Program-made: the position numbers and the translations under genes
Notes under the pieces: model-generated
The model's database searches: none
The model's input: only the letters and a program-made list of their open reading frames with translations
What the model was told of the DNA's origin: nothing
From: Coix lacryma-jobi var. lacryma-jobi
Taxonomy: Eukaryota; Streptophyta; Magnoliopsida; Poales; Poaceae
NCBI GenBank assembly: GCA_009763385.1
Contig: CM019831.1
Location: 89,315,845-89,379,844 of the forward strand
DNA length: 64,000 nt
Direction: 5' to 3'
In this document: piece after piece, positions 33,053-44,258 of the stretch
Numbering within the stretch: the stretch's first letter is position 1
Layout: every line of letters starts with the position of its first letter

Positions 33053-34594
33053 TGTTGACACAAAACGTGGCATCTCGCGTCAAGGGCAAACAGCAAGCCG
33101 AACGAGGCTAGCTTCAATCGGGAGCCCGGGGTGTATCGAACCCGGAGACGTGCCAGTCGGTTTGACCTAAAAACCAACAAGGAATAAAATGTGAGAATAC
33201 CTTGGAACATGCTGGGTAAAAACCAGACAGTTCCATATGTACGGCTTTGGAAGCCAATCACGATGACACACAGCTATAGAAGCTGTTTGTCGAAACAGGT
33301 TTAAGATGTCATTCGGCAAGTATAAAGAGAAAGCATGTAAACATGTCGAATGTCGAATACATACGTGACAAAAGGATAAAAGAGGTAACCTGTAAATACA
33401 GATCTATTCATATAACATATGCATAGGCCAATCCAGCTAGTCTGCCGCACGTCCAGCCTTCATGAACCCGTCAGGCATAAACTCAAGCAAAGCTAATCCA
33501 CCGCATGATACCACTTGCTATAAATCTACACCACTCCTTAAAATTAGATTAATCCACCGCATGATACGATCTAATTATAAGAAGCTAAAAGCACACATAC
33601 ATCTGAACAGATCTATATATACTCATTACTCATGTAAGCTTAACCAGAATCGGCAAACTAGCCGAACTGGGGTCCATGAAGAAGAAACACACAGGCAAAG
33701 CGTGATTAAACTAATCTAAAACCTGTACCTGCCGCACGGCACCTAGCTCTATCAAAGCCTAAACATGATCGGCGTGTATGAACCCACAACATGTAACAAC
33801 CTAGATTGAAAGTCGATTCGGCCATCATGATCTTATAATTAGCAAAGCACAAGCAAACTCATGCAACGAGGCCGAACGAAGATCAATCTAGATTGGGTAG
33901 AAAGTGTTGTACGAATTAAATAAATAAGACATATAACACGTGATAACTTAATGAATCTATTAGATCTGCCAAATCCAACAGAGCCGATAACTATTTTTAC
34001 TCATGACTTAATCCGCCGCACGATACAAGTCATAGGTAAAAACTTCCCGTCATAAGCTTAAATCCGCCGCACGATACTAAGCTTAACGTTCGAGACTACT
34101 TGCATCATATCTAAATCCACCGCATGATACTAGACATGATAGCAAGGTTGCCGGTACTTACAGAGGTCGACGGATCGATGATTCCTCTTGAAGAACTCGA
34201 CGACACGACTATAAGGACTCAAAGATGGCACGGGGCCGGTTGTATTGATGTGGTTGTGAACAGTTTTACAATGGTGGAGGGCTTATATTTATACCCTGGA
34301 CGAAAAACACGAGTCCTAGATGATTACGACTCTAAAAATAAGGAAAGATATAAATCATATTCATAAATCTTTCGACGTCTTCCATCGTCACGTGTCTTCT
34401 TGCGCAAACCGGCTTCACCTGCATCATCCATCTCCCGAATGAGGTCATTGCTTCACGAAATAGCCGACCGCGCAGCTACTCACCGAAAACCCTAAGGACC
34501 AAATATCTGTCCGAATGCTTGCCGAATCCTTCTTTTCTCTGCTGGCTGTGCCGATCCGTCATATCCTTACATGTGCGAAAATCCGGTGTTAACA
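33053..34594 (-). repeat. N1 5' LTR (1542 bp)
   Basis: The length is identical to the 3' LTR. The five stem-loops recur at 33486-33519, 33537-33581, 33994-34042, 34053-34085 and 34101-34144. One arm of the second stem has a single mismatch (CTTAAAATTAGAT). The TATA box on minus is near 34284-34293. Confidence 0.93.
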
Positions 34595-34725
34595 GGGCTA
34601 GCTTGGACCATCGTGATTAGAGCCGGTTTTAACTCAAAATTGAGGTTGGCATCGATCACGTCTGGTCCCATCGCTACATTAGCGGCAGAAGGAGCAGAAA
34701 ATTCATGAATGCCCATGTTGGCCAT
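34595..34725 (-). pseudogene. A2 gag N-terminus, cut by N1
   Basis: Starts at the ATG at 34725 (MANMGIHEFSAPSAANVAMG), continues ANLNFELKPALITMVQAS and is interrupted at the gggct duplication. The next residues are found at 25062 going left. In-frame codons upstream of 34725 are leader sequence. Confidence 0.85.
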
Positions 34726-34887
34726 CGTGAAGATAGAACGAGATAAGAAAGAAAGAAGTTGAAGAAGATGAAGGAAAAAGATAAGAAGAGTTAAGGAAAG
34801 AAAGAATGGGGTAAGATGGGATTCGCTAAGCGGGAGCTTAGACGAAGATAAATTCGACACGAACTCAACCGATACACCGATTGCCTT

Positions 34888-34904
34888 CCCCGGCAACGGC
34901 GCCA
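34888..34904 (-). other. A2 primer-binding site
   Basis: TGGCGCCGTTGCCGGGG on minus, eight bases (AGCATTTC) after the LTR; identical to A3. Confidence 0.88.
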
Positions 34905-34912
34905 GAAATGCT

Positions 34913-36806
34913 TGTTGGTAGTTCTTAGCTACACCTAGGATAGAGTAACTAAAGTAGTTATCTACTAATGCCAAGCGGGGTTGTCAGTCCCGACACTAGT
35001 AGGAGCTAGCTAGCGAGAATGCAATCTACCAAGAGGAGATTCTGCAAGCGCACAGAACTATCGTAGTAGCACTTCGCCTGGGAGTACCAGGTGTCGATTT
35101 ATTTGATCCCAAGGGAAGGCTAGGGTGGTGTATGAGTCGAGTCAAGGAGGGGGTGAGAGTCAAAGAAAAGAGAAAAGGGAAAAGAGGGGATGGAAGGCTA
35201 GAAAAAATATGTGGGTGGATAGGTAAGGATGAAATGGATGGTAAGGTAGGGTGGATAACTAGATAGATAGATAGAATAGGATAACTAAAGGTAACTAATA
35301 TAACTAACTAACTACTCCAAGATAACCACAGAGCAAGATAACTACAAAGCAAGATAACTAAGAAGCAAGACAGGCAAATGACAATAAAGCAACTAAGTTA
35401 AGTAAAGTTTTATTCCTATCTTGTCAAGTACCGAGGCGTACTAGCCTTTACCACTTACTTAGGTTGAACGCTAGCACAATGAGCCTTACTGTTAAACTAG
35501 GCCAACTACGTGGTGGAATTCAAGGAGCACAGGGTTGTCACCACCTGCTTGCTACCACATCTATCCGGGGGTACAGCCGTATCTGAAGGTAAGTCTATAA
35601 CTAAGCACCACGCTTAACTATATTCTAACTATCTCTACCCTAGGTTTGAATAGAGACACCTTTGCAGACGTCAGAGCAAATACTTGACTTAATAAGATAA
35701 ACACTAAACTAACTAAGCAACCTATTGGCAAAGATCAATCACTAAGCACACTAGAGATTAACTAGTATGGCTAAGTGAATTGAACTGTAGGCTAGCTAGG
35801 TCACACTCAAGGTACTTGATAAAGTAATACTTAAAGTAATACTGAAAGTAATGCTTAAAGTAATACTGGGATAAAGATAAATGTACCTGAGATACAAGAG
35901 AGCAAACCAGACCAGAGACGCCGAGAAATCAACTGACCTCCGATGCCAGTCGCTCGCACCCGCTTCTCTCTTAGCAAGCTCTACGCTACTTTTACTAGAG
36001 ACTTAGGCTAAGCTGTGCTAAACTAAGAGTCGCGTTGTAGCGAGGGCACTAGAGCTATACTCTCTCTACTAGCTAACCTACTTGCCTAAGCTCTCTGAGC
36101 TTCTAACTTGTTCTCTGCCTCTCTTGCTTGCTTGTGTTGCTTTGCTTGGTTGTGTTGTGGGATGTGAATGAAGTGATGCCTCAGGGGGGTATTTATAGCC
36201 CAAGTTAGTGAGGGGGGTATTTATAGGGGGCAGCCAGCCGACCTAGGGCAAACCCTAGTGGCGGGCGCCAGCCCTAGGTGGCGGCCGCCACCCCCATCAC
36301 CGTTGGATGCACCGCCTCTGCTTCAACGACATTTAGGAGCTCCAGAGAGGCGGTGGTTAGGTCGGTTGCATGTCTGAGTAACCGCCATTCAACCTTGATC
36401 CACGCCACTCCCTCCTGAGCCGTCTGATGCCACTAACCTAGTGACCAAGGGCCAAGATTTGGCCTTGGGATGGTCACATGGATCAGTGACGTGGCAAAGG
36501 GGGAGAGTTGGGCCTCTCCATGTGGCGGGCGCCACATTTGGGTGGCGGGCGCCACCCCTGGTTGGCGGGCGCCACCCCTGGTTGGCGGGCGCCACCTCAC
36601 TCAGGCCCAAATGGGTCCTGGTGAGTGTGCTCGTCTCCTGGTGGGTCCATTTCTCCAAATTTGGTCCAAATCCTGCAATCAAATAAAAATCTATGGACAT
36701 GTGGAATTTGGTTAATTTGAAACCTATTTGACTACATTTCATGCCTTTTTGGTGAATTTTAGGGTAAAATTTTGATGGTAAAACAGGTGTTTAAGGACCA
36801 TCAACA
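34913..36806 (-). repeat. A2 5' LTR (1894 bp, uninterrupted)
   Basis: In element sense it starts TGTTGATGGTCC at 36806 and ends ACTACCAACA at 34913. U3 holds six GC-rich palindromes (36259-36596), followed by TATAAATA (36190-36197, minus) and the shared block at 35038-35086. It is the reference copy for reconstructing the split 3' LTR. Confidence 0.93.
36259..36596. repeat. Six GGTGGCGGGCGCCACC-type palindromes in A2 LTR
   Basis: At 36259-36270, 36277-36292, 36521-36536, 36541-36556, 36561-36576 and 36581-36596. The last three are spaced exactly 20 bases, a local tandem expansion. The other LTR has fewer copies (about five, 21078-21395). Confidence 0.88.
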
Positions 36807-38705
36807 AGGACTTAAAACATTGAACCCTCGCCGAAAGGTAAAATCGGTAGTTATCCATGTTTATCTTTTCTGCATTAGTTTTTGCATGTTTAGTTTTCAT
36901 CATCATCTCTCCATAGCATATTTACTTTTCTGCATTAGTGTTGCATAAAAAAGAAAGAAAATAAAAATATTGTACTTTTTGCACTACATCATAAAACTTA
37001 AAGCCCCATGTGAATAATTCTGTGGTGTGTAAAAACCCAAATGAAATATTCACCGTGGTGGCATAAAAACAAAAAAAATAAATATGCATACATTCATCCT
37101 GTTGCATTTTCTCTTGCATCATAAAAAATATAAAAATATTGAGAAAGAGATCTTACTCAAACTCTGGACAACTAAGGCTTGAGTGGCCAACCACTAATGC
37201 TTAATCTATTCCACAAGTTTTGTTGTCTATTTGAGTTTCATAGGATTGAATAACCAAGAAAAGCTGACGAGCAAGTGGATGTTCCATCTACTGTTGGAGC
37301 ACTATTTTAACAACCATCAACATCAATCAATGCTTCAATAGAGGAAGAACATTTTCACCGCCAGTCCGCTAGATTGCAAGATCGAACGACTACGTCAACA
37401 TTCAGCTTGGGGGAAAGCACCCCCGTGTATCCAGGTAAGTATCTTTATCCACTGAAGTTTTTCTTTCTATAAATAAATTCAAAATAAAAAAAAATATATG
37501 AGCACATGAAGGCTCAACACTATTACAACAACATCGAGCTTGGGGGAGGTGCACCCCCATTATCTTCGTGATTCAGGTATGTCATACTACTATCTTAATG
37601 ATTTTTTTGTAATAGGTTATAGTTTGTGTTAGATTAAATAAATAAAGCATGTCTAATCTGAAGAACTCTCTCTCTAATTTCTTAAAATGGAAATGATGAA
37701 TAGTTGCTCTATTGTATTTCTTTCTAGTACCTAGCCTTTAAGCATGAGTTCTCCTAATTAATAATGCTTTAAAATAAAATTAAACACATGGGTAGCAAAT
37801 GCTTGATCCAGAGTCTAGGTAATTGACAAATATGATATGTGATGATCTGAGCTACTGTTATCTTGTTCTGAAACAACACTAGAGTTCTGGAGAATTTCTA
37901 ATATTAATATGATCAATAATTGCATTGAGTTAAATTAAGCTTTGTTGACCCTGTGAGAAGTTATCATACTATTGAATTGAGATCATTTAAACATTTCATC
38001 CATCCTCCGCATAAATGCTCATGATTATCTATTGCTATCCTCTTAAAAGTTTGTTGGAAGCATGTGGCTATTGAAAAAAAAAGAAAGATAGAAGAAAAAA
38101 AATCCGAGGAAATAAAAAGGGACAAGTGTCCGAAACCTCAAAAAGATAGATCCCGAGGAAATAAAAAGGGACAAGTGTCCGGAACCTTGAAGAAAAAAAA
38201 AGAAAAAAAGAGAGAATAGAAAAAAAAATATGAATATCAGAAAAAAAATGGGCACGTGCCCGATAGTAGAATTAGCCTGATAGTCATGTGTTTCTAATAG
38301 ATAAAAGTGAGTGATATATTGAAAAGAGCATCCGCCTCCATTTTCCATACACATGCACTTCTCGATTCAATGGTATGGTTGACTTTCTCTTTGGATCCAT
38401 TGTTTAATTTGGCAACATATGTTCTTAAGCTTTTTGAAAATTCATAAAAACTCCGGGATAATGGTGGAGTGAAAGAACTAGAGACATGGTGCTTGATTTG
38501 ATCGTTCTATCGTTCAATTACTCAAGATTCAAGGTAAAGTACTAAGCCCCGTGATAAATAATATGATATCTTTTTCTAATCCAAATGAGAACTTTTGTTT
38601 GAATGCATGTGTACTTGTTAGAAGTGCAGATATTGCAGCAACTCCTGATCCCTTGTTGAGTTTGGCTTTGCTAAGGGACTAGCAAAGGGTAAGCTTGGGG
38701 GAACT
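36807..38705 (+). mobile_element. A1 internal 3' region (non-coding)
   Basis: Plus-strand interior of A1 after the A2 duplication aggac (36807-36811). AT-rich with repeated CTTGGGGGA strings (37405, 37529, 38694) of the kind found near the 3' end of Athila-like elements; the last, AAGCTTGGGGGAAC, abuts the LTR and is the likely polypurine tract. A purine-rich stretch at 38075-38260 contains a partly duplicated segment and three palindromes. No pol domain is recognisable. Confidence 0.75.
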
Positions 38706-40191
38706 TGTTGATGGTCCTTAATGTCAATATTATACCATCAACTAATGCATAGAATGACATGAAATGAACCATAAAGCAAAGTTGTAGGGTTTGAAACTAA
38801 CAAGTTCCATGAGTTTTGGTGCTCTCACTTATTTTATAGGACATCCATGTTTTTACCATAAAAAAGTACCTCAAGTGATGAAACAGAGCACACCATTGCG
38901 AAGACCTCGTCGAGACGATCGAAACGGACATATGATTTGCTATATTTGGAGTCCCGGAGCGAGAGTCCTCGATGGATACGACTTGGAAGATTCTAGAACA
39001 TTCTAGAACATTCCAGAACACATGAGAAGGAGACCCACGGAAGGCGGGGCCCACCTTCCATAGAGGCAGACCGGTCGGTCTCCCTCCTAGGTCGGTCGGT
39101 CAGCTATTGGGCCCAATCTGCTCCTCCTTCGCGTGACGCACTCCAACCGACCTCTCCAATACGTTTTGGCCCATTAAGGCCCATGTGCATATGGCGAAGG
39201 ATTTAGTCCCACATCGCTTGCCCAAGGTGGAGGGGAGGCCAGGAGCCCCTATATAATAAACCCAGGACCCCCCTGAGACAACATCATCATCATCATCATC
39301 TGGGAGTCTTTGTAGAGGCGTCCCTCGAAGGACAACCTCTCCTCCCTATAGAATTAGGTTTAGATTTTCCAATGTAATAGATTAGCTCTAGTCGGGAGTT
39401 AGGGAGAGCGGAGCTGCGCTCCGGTTCCGGAGGAGTCTTCAGAGTTTTGGTATGTCTTTGTATCTTTTCTTTGTAAGACTTATGCTTTAATATATTTATC
39501 TTCTCTATTTACATTATGCTTTATTATATGATTAGTATAGTTGTTATATCTTGGCATGGGATCTCCGCTCGTATTGAGTGCTCTAGTTATATGCAGTAAT
39601 TAGAGTAGTAAGCGTTAGTGTAGACTTGGTGTCTAGACTAGGGTTCACCTAAGTTTGCGCCCAATCCTCCGGATAGTTGTGGTAGCTACAGGGGTGACAG
39701 CTTTGTAGATTGTTATAATCCACCACGTTAGGATTGGTGTTTTCGTAGAGCTTTTTGGCAGCCTTCTCCCGATTACCCTTTTCCCAGTCTTTTTCGAGAA
39801 TCGAAAAGGTATTGTTGCTCCAAAGTGCCAATGTTTATAACTGCTATATCTTTTCATCCTTGTTACCTTAGAACCCAAGTAACAGAGAAGTGCATAGGAA
39901 CCTTGATCTCTCCCATTGTCCTCCCACTATAGTTATCTATACATTTATCATTAAATTCTCTTTCATGTGCTTTCCTTATTATATATATCATATATCAATT
40001 ACTCCTGCTTTAGTCTAATTAGTACTCTGAGTTAGTAGATGCATGATAGTGAATTACCAGATTCTTGACCATAGCTTCCCTGTGGTAAAATATAAATAAC
40101 GATCCTGGAATACTCCCGGTAAAATGCTACAATAATGTTCTGTGCGCTTGCGGAATCTTTCATATTCTATTTGCGTTAACAAACATCAACA
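38706..40191 (+). repeat. A1 3' LTR (1486 bp)
   Basis: TGTTGATGGTCC to CAAACATCAACA, with inverted terminal bases TGTTGATG/CATCAACA. The TATA box TATATAATAAA is at 39250-39260, a short CAT microsatellite near 39283-39300, and the shared block at 40111-40157. The first 12 bases match the A2 LTR start, indicating related families. Confidence 0.88.
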
Positions 40192-40685
40192 TCGTCCTCC
40201 GCACAACACATTCTCCTCCTCTCCCCGAGTGCTGCGCTGCTGTTGTCAACCCCATCCCGCCGTCGACGTGCCATCGGTGCCGGGAGAGCAGGATCTCCGA
40301 AGCCCGCGTCTCCTCGTGTCCCTGCACGGGGAAGAGGACGTATAATGTTATTGGGAAGCGCCGTAGTGACTGCTCGCTGGACGTCTTCTTCCCTCTACGC
40401 CGACTTCGCCGGTCTTCATCATCGGTCTGCTTCGTCTTCTCTTGCGCTAGTTCCTAGTGCCGACAACCCACTGTAAGCATGCCTTCGACCCCACTGTTCT
40501 TCTATTTCGTGTTCTTCATGTTACTAGCGATACATAGCCTGAATATGTCTCAGATCTTACTGCTAGTGGTAGATTATACATCTACGATGCATGTTGTTTA
40601 TCTTTTCCTTATTATCGGAATTAATTTATGCATCACTAAATTGCTATTATTTCCAACAATCCAAAAACCTTATAGGCATTTAGTG
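40192..40685 (+). mobile_element. C3 leader region (probable)
   Basis: Sequence between the A1 LTR end and the C3 gag ATG. It is GC-rich at first (spurious short frames), then a T-rich stretch ending AGGCATTTAGTG before the start codon. I assign it to C3 by position; the C3 5' LTR is not in this window. Confidence 0.55.
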
Positions 40686-41465
40686 ATGGCTGGTTTTACT
40701 AATGCGATGAAACCGGAGAAATTCACTGGTGTGAATTTTAAGAGATGGCAGACGAGAGCTCAGTTGTGGCTCATGGCTATGGACGTATTTTGGGTCATTA
40801 GTGATCCTCCCGCACTACCTCTCGGATCTGAGAAAGAGGTGCGGGATTCCACTGCGGTTACGACAATTTTCGTCGGATGCGTTCGTAGCGTTCTCTCGGA
40901 CCAGCTGTGTGATGTTTATATGAACATCAAAAGTGTTGTTGAACTGTGGGAGGCGCTTGAACATAAGTTCTCGGCCTCAGACGCTAGGCGTGTGCTGTAC
41001 GTGATGGAGCAGTACCACGACTTCAAAATGGTTGATAACTGTTCTGTCGTGGAACAGGCTCATGAGTTCCAACTCATTGTGAGGGAACTCGAACAGCTTG
41101 GTCATGTCTTGCCTGATAAATTTGTGGCGGGTGGCATTATTGCCAAGTTGCCTTCTACATGGAGGAACTTTGTCACAGCTCTGAAACATAAAAGACAGAA
41201 AATCTCCGTTGAAGATTTGTTGGCTGGTCTTGTTGTTGAAGAGAAGGCTCGGGCAAAGGATGCTCCACCAAGAGCACCTGAAGGGCAGTCCAGCGCCAAC
41301 GTGATGCAGCACGCTGGTAAGAACCAGCAAAGGCCTAATCAGACTACTCAGTTCAAGAAGAAGAAGAAGAACATGGACGAGGTTGTGTGCTTCATTTGCG
41401 GTGAGACTGGGCACTTCGCTAAGAAGTGCAAGAACCGCAAAGGAAAGAAGAATCAGCAAGGGTAG
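40686..41465 (+). pseudogene. C3 gag
   Basis: Starts at the ATG at 40686 (MAGFTNAMKPEKFTGVNFKR). An upstream in-frame hydrophobic extension exists but is leader. The copia gag core (WQTRAQLWLMAMDVFWVISD ... LEHKFSASDARRVLYVMEQY) is followed by a basic linker and a zinc knuckle CFICGETGHFAKKC (CX2CX4HX4C, near 41390-41431). The TAG at 41463-41465 lies in a frame that continues into protease, so it is a lesion in a gag-pol polyprotein. The particle shell and RNA-binding roles are known for the family. Confidence 0.9.
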
Positions 41466-42966
41466 AAATCTGCCAACGTGACTATTGGCGATCCTAGCGG
41501 ATCTGGGTACAGTAATTATTTACCGAGCGTATTTTGTGTATGTCAATCTAATGATTGGTGGATAGATACAGGAGCCAATATTCATGTTTGTACTGATATC
41601 TCCATGTTTTCATCTTACCAGGACGCACGAGGTTCAACCGTCATGATGGGGAACGGCTCGCATGCTACTGTTCTTGGTGTTGGTTCGGTCGATCTGAAGT
41701 TCACTTCGGGAAAGATCGTACAACTCAAGAATGTGCAGCATGCCCCCTCAATAAAGAAGAACCTCGTTAGTGGATCCCTCTTGTGTCGAGATGGATTCTA
41801 ACTAGTATTTGAGTCTAATAAAGTAGTCATCTCGAGGTATGGCCAATTTATTGGCAAAGGCTATGATAGCGGAGGATTGTTCCGTTTTTCTCTCTCCGAT
41901 TTTTGTAATAAAGTGGTCAACCATATTTGTGACTCGAACAATTCAGTGACTGATGTGTGGCATTCACGTTTGTGTCACATTAATTTTGGTTGTATGTCGC
42001 ATCTATCCAGCATGAATTTAATTCCGAATTTTTCGAGGGTCAAAGGCTCTAAATGTCAAGCGTGCGTACAAGTGAAGCAACCTCGTAAGCCACACAAGGT
42101 TGTAGACGAGAGGCGCACGACATTATTAGAGCTCATACATTCTGATCTTTGTGAGATGAATGGTGTGTTGACAAAGGGAGGAAAAAGATATTTTATGACT
42201 TTAATTGATGATGCAACAAAATATTGTTACGTGTTTCTTCTAAAAACGAAAGATGAGGCGTTAGACTGTTTTAAGACTTATAAAGCTGAGGTGGAAAATC
42301 AATTGGAAAAGAAAATAAAACGTGTTAGGTCTGATTGTGGTGGTGAATATTTTTCCAATGAGTTTGATCTCTTCTGTTCGGAGAATGAAATAATTCATGA
42401 ACGGACACCTCCATATTCACCTCAAACGTCCGGTATGACAAAGGCATGGTGGGGGAGGCTGTTATTACAGCATGTCATGTTCTGAACAGAGTTCCCACTA
42501 AAAATAGTGATGTGACTCCGTATGAGGGATGGAAAGGAAGAAAATCTTCACTACATTACTTGTGTACGTGGGGCTGTTTGGCAATGGTTAGCGTACCAAT
42601 TAATAAGAAGCGCAAGCTCGGACCTAAGACAGTTGACTGTGTTCTTTTGGGATATGCATACCACAGCACGGCATATAAGTTTTTAGTGATAAAATCAGAG
42701 ACGCCTGATATTTTAGTTGATACACTTATACAGTCATGAGATGTTACTTTCTTTGAAAATATATTCCCGATGAACGGTGTTTATTCTTTGCCTAGTTCAT
42801 CAACTGAATTTACCCCTGAACCGATATCCATAATCGAACCAATTGTAAACCGACTTGGTAATAAAGAGGATGACAGGGTTGTAGCTCCTAGAAGGAGTAA
42901 AAGATAAAGGGTTGCAAAATCCTTGGTGAAGACTTCACTGTCTACCTCGTGGATGACACACCCACG
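41466..42966 (+). pseudogene. C3 pol remnant: protease, integrase, start of RT linker
   Basis: The protease has WWIDTGANIHVCTD near 41560-41600. A stop lies at 41799-41801, then the pre-integrase motif (WHSRLCHINFGCMSH) and integrase (LIHSDLCEMNGVLT, VRSDCGGEYFSNEF). Around 42440 an internal deletion joins PQTSGM to TKAWWG and shifts the frame, removing the segment that carries the catalytic glutamate. Further stops lie at 42737-42739 and near 42905, with a shift near 42925. It ends at 42966, where C2 inserted; the remainder should lie right of the window. Confidence 0.88.
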
Positions 42967-44244
42967 TGTTGGAAATATGCCCTAGAGGTAATCATAGAGA
43001 TGATGATATTTCTATTGTATCCATGATTTATTATATGTTCATTGAATATCCATTAAAGACAACTTGTATTGATTGACAATTATGTGAATTGTCTGTGAGA
43101 CTCTTTTACTTGTATGGTTATTCGATAGTTGTCCCTGATCGGAGTTCATGTGAGGACACACATGAATATTAGATCAGCACATGTATTAGTTGATGACTAT
43201 GTTTTACAAGTCATAGGCATGGAGATGTCAAACTAATAATGTGGGCACATGTATGACATGGGGCTGGACTGACCCAACGTGAGATGTTCTTATTATCTCT
43301 TTACACATCATGTACGTTATGTCCTTAGACCTGAGATTGTGGTATGTACTCAAGATATGAATCGACTTACTTAGGGACTATCAAACACTACTTCGTAACA
43401 GAGTAATTATAAAGATAGTCTTCGGGTTTGTCAGAAAGTATGCTGTGAGACATAGACGATCAAGATGGGATTTGCCCCTCTCCATGCGAGAGAGATATCA
43501 CTAGACCACTCAAATGATTGGATCATAAAATGGATGGTCGTGCTTAGGTTAAGTGTTAACCTATGAGTTGGACCAAATATTGTGTGGCAAGGGAATTACG
43601 TATATGTGATCGTGGTGGTTCGTTAGATATGATCTTTGCGTATACATAGGAGTTGACACGTCTTACTAGAGGCCGCTGTCAACTATCGGGCGAGTAGGAG
43701 TACTCGGGCCGTGTCTATGTGTGCGTGAACCCATAGGGTCGCACACTTAAGGGGCTGGAAGCCTGATTCGAGTTGGACTCGAGTCAGACCGGGATTAGGG
43801 TTTGCTAATGGGCCTCTAGGTCGGTGGGCTCATTAGGGACGCCTATATAAAGAGGGGTGGCGCGACCAGGGTTTGACACCATGTCATTAGACAGTCATCG
43901 CCCACCCCACGCCCACGCCTATTGCTCCTCGCAGACCTAGCAGTCTGGAGGCGTGACGCTTCCTCCCTGTACGTGTGGGATACCTTGGAGGTGCTGCATC
44001 TGGAGCACAAGGATGAACCGCACGTGGAGACGTGAAGGTTGGACGTGAACATCTACACGGCATCGCTATGACGCGCACGTCTACACCGAGAAGTCTTCCG
44101 CTGCACCTGCGCGTCTAGTGGTAATCCTGTGATCTATAACTAGCAGTAGTTCCTAGTTTATGGGGTCAAAATTTTGTGCATTCGGCTAACGTAGCTTTCG
44201 GCTAACGTAGCTTTCGGCTAGCGTAGCATCCCCATAACCCTTCA
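42967..44244 (+). repeat. C2 5' LTR (1278 bp)
   Basis: TGTTGGAAATATG to CATAACCCTTCA. The TATA box TATATAAAG is at 43844-43852. Near the end there are three 16-bp copies of TTCGGCTAACGTAGCT (44181, 44197, 44213). Confidence 0.92.
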
Positions 44245-44245
44245 G

Positions 44246-44258
44246 TGGTATCGGAGCC
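44246..44258 (+). other. C2 primer-binding site (initiator Met tRNA type)
   Basis: TGGTATCGGAGCC one base after the LTR end, the standard copia primer site. Confidence 0.9.

Larger units (their letters stand above)
25068..34594 (-). mobile_element. N1: non-autonomous Ty3-type element with antisense genes
   Basis: Minus-strand element of 9.5 kb inside A2 gag, with a perfect gggct duplication (25063-25067 and 34595-34599) and two 1542-bp LTRs that differ at about 37 sites by my hand count (about 2.4 percent). Gag-protease occupies 33013-29799. From 29798 to 26610 there is no RT or integrase; instead this part carries plus-strand coding blocks with splice-like junctions. Confidence 0.93.
4076..36806 (-). 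mobile_element. A2: Athila-like non-autonomous Ty3 retrotransposon (with three nested insertions)
   Basis: Minus-strand element. The 5' LTR is 34913-36806, the primer site 34888-34904, gag-protease 34725 to 23322 (split by N1), a non-coding 3' region 21605-23321, and a 3' LTR now in three pieces (21008-21604, 15952-16577, 4076-4713) separated by A3 and C1. The target duplication is aggac on both sides. With insertions removed it is about 7.3 kb with no RT, RNase H or integrase. Both LTRs are recognisably full, so the lack of pol is not explained by end truncation. Confidence 0.92.

Noticed and set aside
40479..40685. N-terminal hydrophobic extension of C3 gag that resembles a signal peptide
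   Set aside because: The conserved copia gag start is the ATG at 40686; the extension is leader that happens to be in frame.
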